Below are positions 7,022 through 7,395 of a stretch of 7,395 bases of DNA, piece after piece (position 1 is the first letter of the stretch; each line of letters begins with the position of its first letter). The translations under genes were made by a program, and so were the position numbers. Source of the DNA: Candidatus Geothermarchaeota archaeon (GTDB taxonomy: Archaea; Thermoproteota; Nitrososphaeria; Geothermarchaeales; JDFR-13); the NCBI GenBank assembly GCA_015522055.1, contig WAMZ01000122.1, positions 1 through 7,395 on the forward strand, written 5' to 3'. Under the pieces are notes generated by a model. The model was not told the DNA's origin. It worked only from the letters and a program-made list of their open reading frames with translations, and ran no database searches.

Positions 7022-7395
7022 TCAACCACCCCTAACCTTCTCCATCAACCTCCTATACCTAGTCTGGAAAGACTCACTATCCCTATGGACGAACTTCCCC
7101 ACCACTATCTCCCTATCAGGATCCATGGAGAGTGAGACCTCCCTCAGGTCAGCATCATGATCTATAACGGCGCGCTGCTTAAACATCCTCATGAAGCTCA
7201 CGGCATCCGTTCTATTCATATCTGTATAAATTATACATGGTGTCACTACCTCCAGGAAGGCGAAGCCATCGACTTTGAACATCTCGACGATGGTATCGAC
7301 TATCTGCCTATAATGTAGGGCGGTCCATCTTGCGACGAAGGGCGCCCCTAGGCTCGCTGTGAATAGGGGCATATTGAAGGCCCCCTCTATATGTC
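7022..7395 (-). CDS. korB: 2-oxoacid:ferredoxin oxidoreductase, beta subunit (C-terminal part, cut by window edge)
   Basis: C-terminal portion of the thiamine-diphosphate-binding beta subunit, partner of the gamma subunit just downstream. The frame stays open to the right edge: before the ATG at 7372 it reads HIEGAFN, so that ATG is internal, and the sequence around it (AFNMPLFTASLGAPFVARW) matches the family's conserved middle segment. Further on are GFAFLEVVTPCIIYTDMN and the usual C-terminal tail. About 123 codons are visible; full-length members are near 280-300 residues, so the thiamine diphosphate motif and the [4Fe-4S] cysteines of the N-terminal half lie outside. The alpha subunit is expected beyond the right edge. 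Its stop lies at or within a few bases of the gamma subunit start. Substrate specificity is undetermined. Confidence 0.88.
   Translation of the reverse strand, partial: HIEGAFNMPLFTASLGAPFVARWTALHYRQIVDTIVEMFKVDGFAFLEVVTPCIIYTDMNRTDAVSFMRMFKQRAVIDHDADLREVSLSMDPDREIVVGKFVHRDSESFQTRYRRLMEKVRGG
7027..7030 (-). promoter_or_regulatory. Ribosome binding site of the gamma subunit gene (GGTG)
   Basis: GGTG, six bases (GTTGAT), then TTG at 7020. The longer GTG start at 7029 lies within the motif. The site sits over the end of the beta subunit gene, consistent with coupled translation. Confidence 0.5.

Noticed and set aside
7022..7372. A complete 116-residue protein starting at the ATG at 7372
   Set aside because: The frame continues upstream to the window edge with family-like sequence (HIEGAFN before the ATG), so this is the end of a larger beta subunit, not a small gene.

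Overview
The window suggests a thermophilic archaeon, most likely Thermoproteota or a relative such as Korarchaeota. The grounds are the protein families, heavy use of AGG (Arg) and ATA (Ile) codons, TTG/GTG initiation behind GGTG-type ribosome binding sites, purine-rich coding strands, and an AT-rich, T-rich 3' flank instead of a bacterial hairpin terminator. The lineage call is inference from style, not from a marker gene.

Every real gene lies on the minus strand, so the locus reads from right to left as one tightly packed cluster. In order of transcription it holds: the C-terminal part of a 2-oxoacid:ferredoxin oxidoreductase beta subunit (runs off the right edge); its gamma subunit; a 1136-residue fusion of two HdrA-type flavin modules with a C-terminal MvhD domain; a soluble HdrC-HdrB fusion (HdrD-like); and the electron transfer flavoprotein subunits EtfA and EtfB. 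Neighbouring genes overlap or nearly touch. The one exception is a gap of about 57 bases before etfA, which holds a TATA-like element. Positions 1-115 are an AT-rich non-coding tail after etfB.

Taken together, the genes look like a cytoplasmic electron-bifurcating or -confurcating assembly. The 2-oxoacid oxidoreductase generates reduced ferredoxin and acyl-CoA. The HdrA fusion carries two FADs and up to eight iron-sulfur clusters, ending in an MvhD [2Fe-2S] domain. The HdrD-like protein offers a CCG-type active-site cluster, and EtfAB supplies two further flavin/nucleotide sites. No hydrogenase, formate dehydrogenase or acyl-CoA dehydrogenase gene is visible, so the usual MvhD and Etf partners are absent here. 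The arrangement suggests that 2-oxoacid oxidation, Hdr and Etf are coupled directly. This is an inference from gene order and families; no physical complex can be shown from sequence.

At the fine scale, four of the five complete genes have GGTG exactly six bases before a plausible TTG or ATG start. In two of these genes (etfB and the gamma subunit) the longer GTG start that a gene caller might choose is part of that ribosome binding site. The fifth gene, hdrA, has GGTG eight bases before its TTG.
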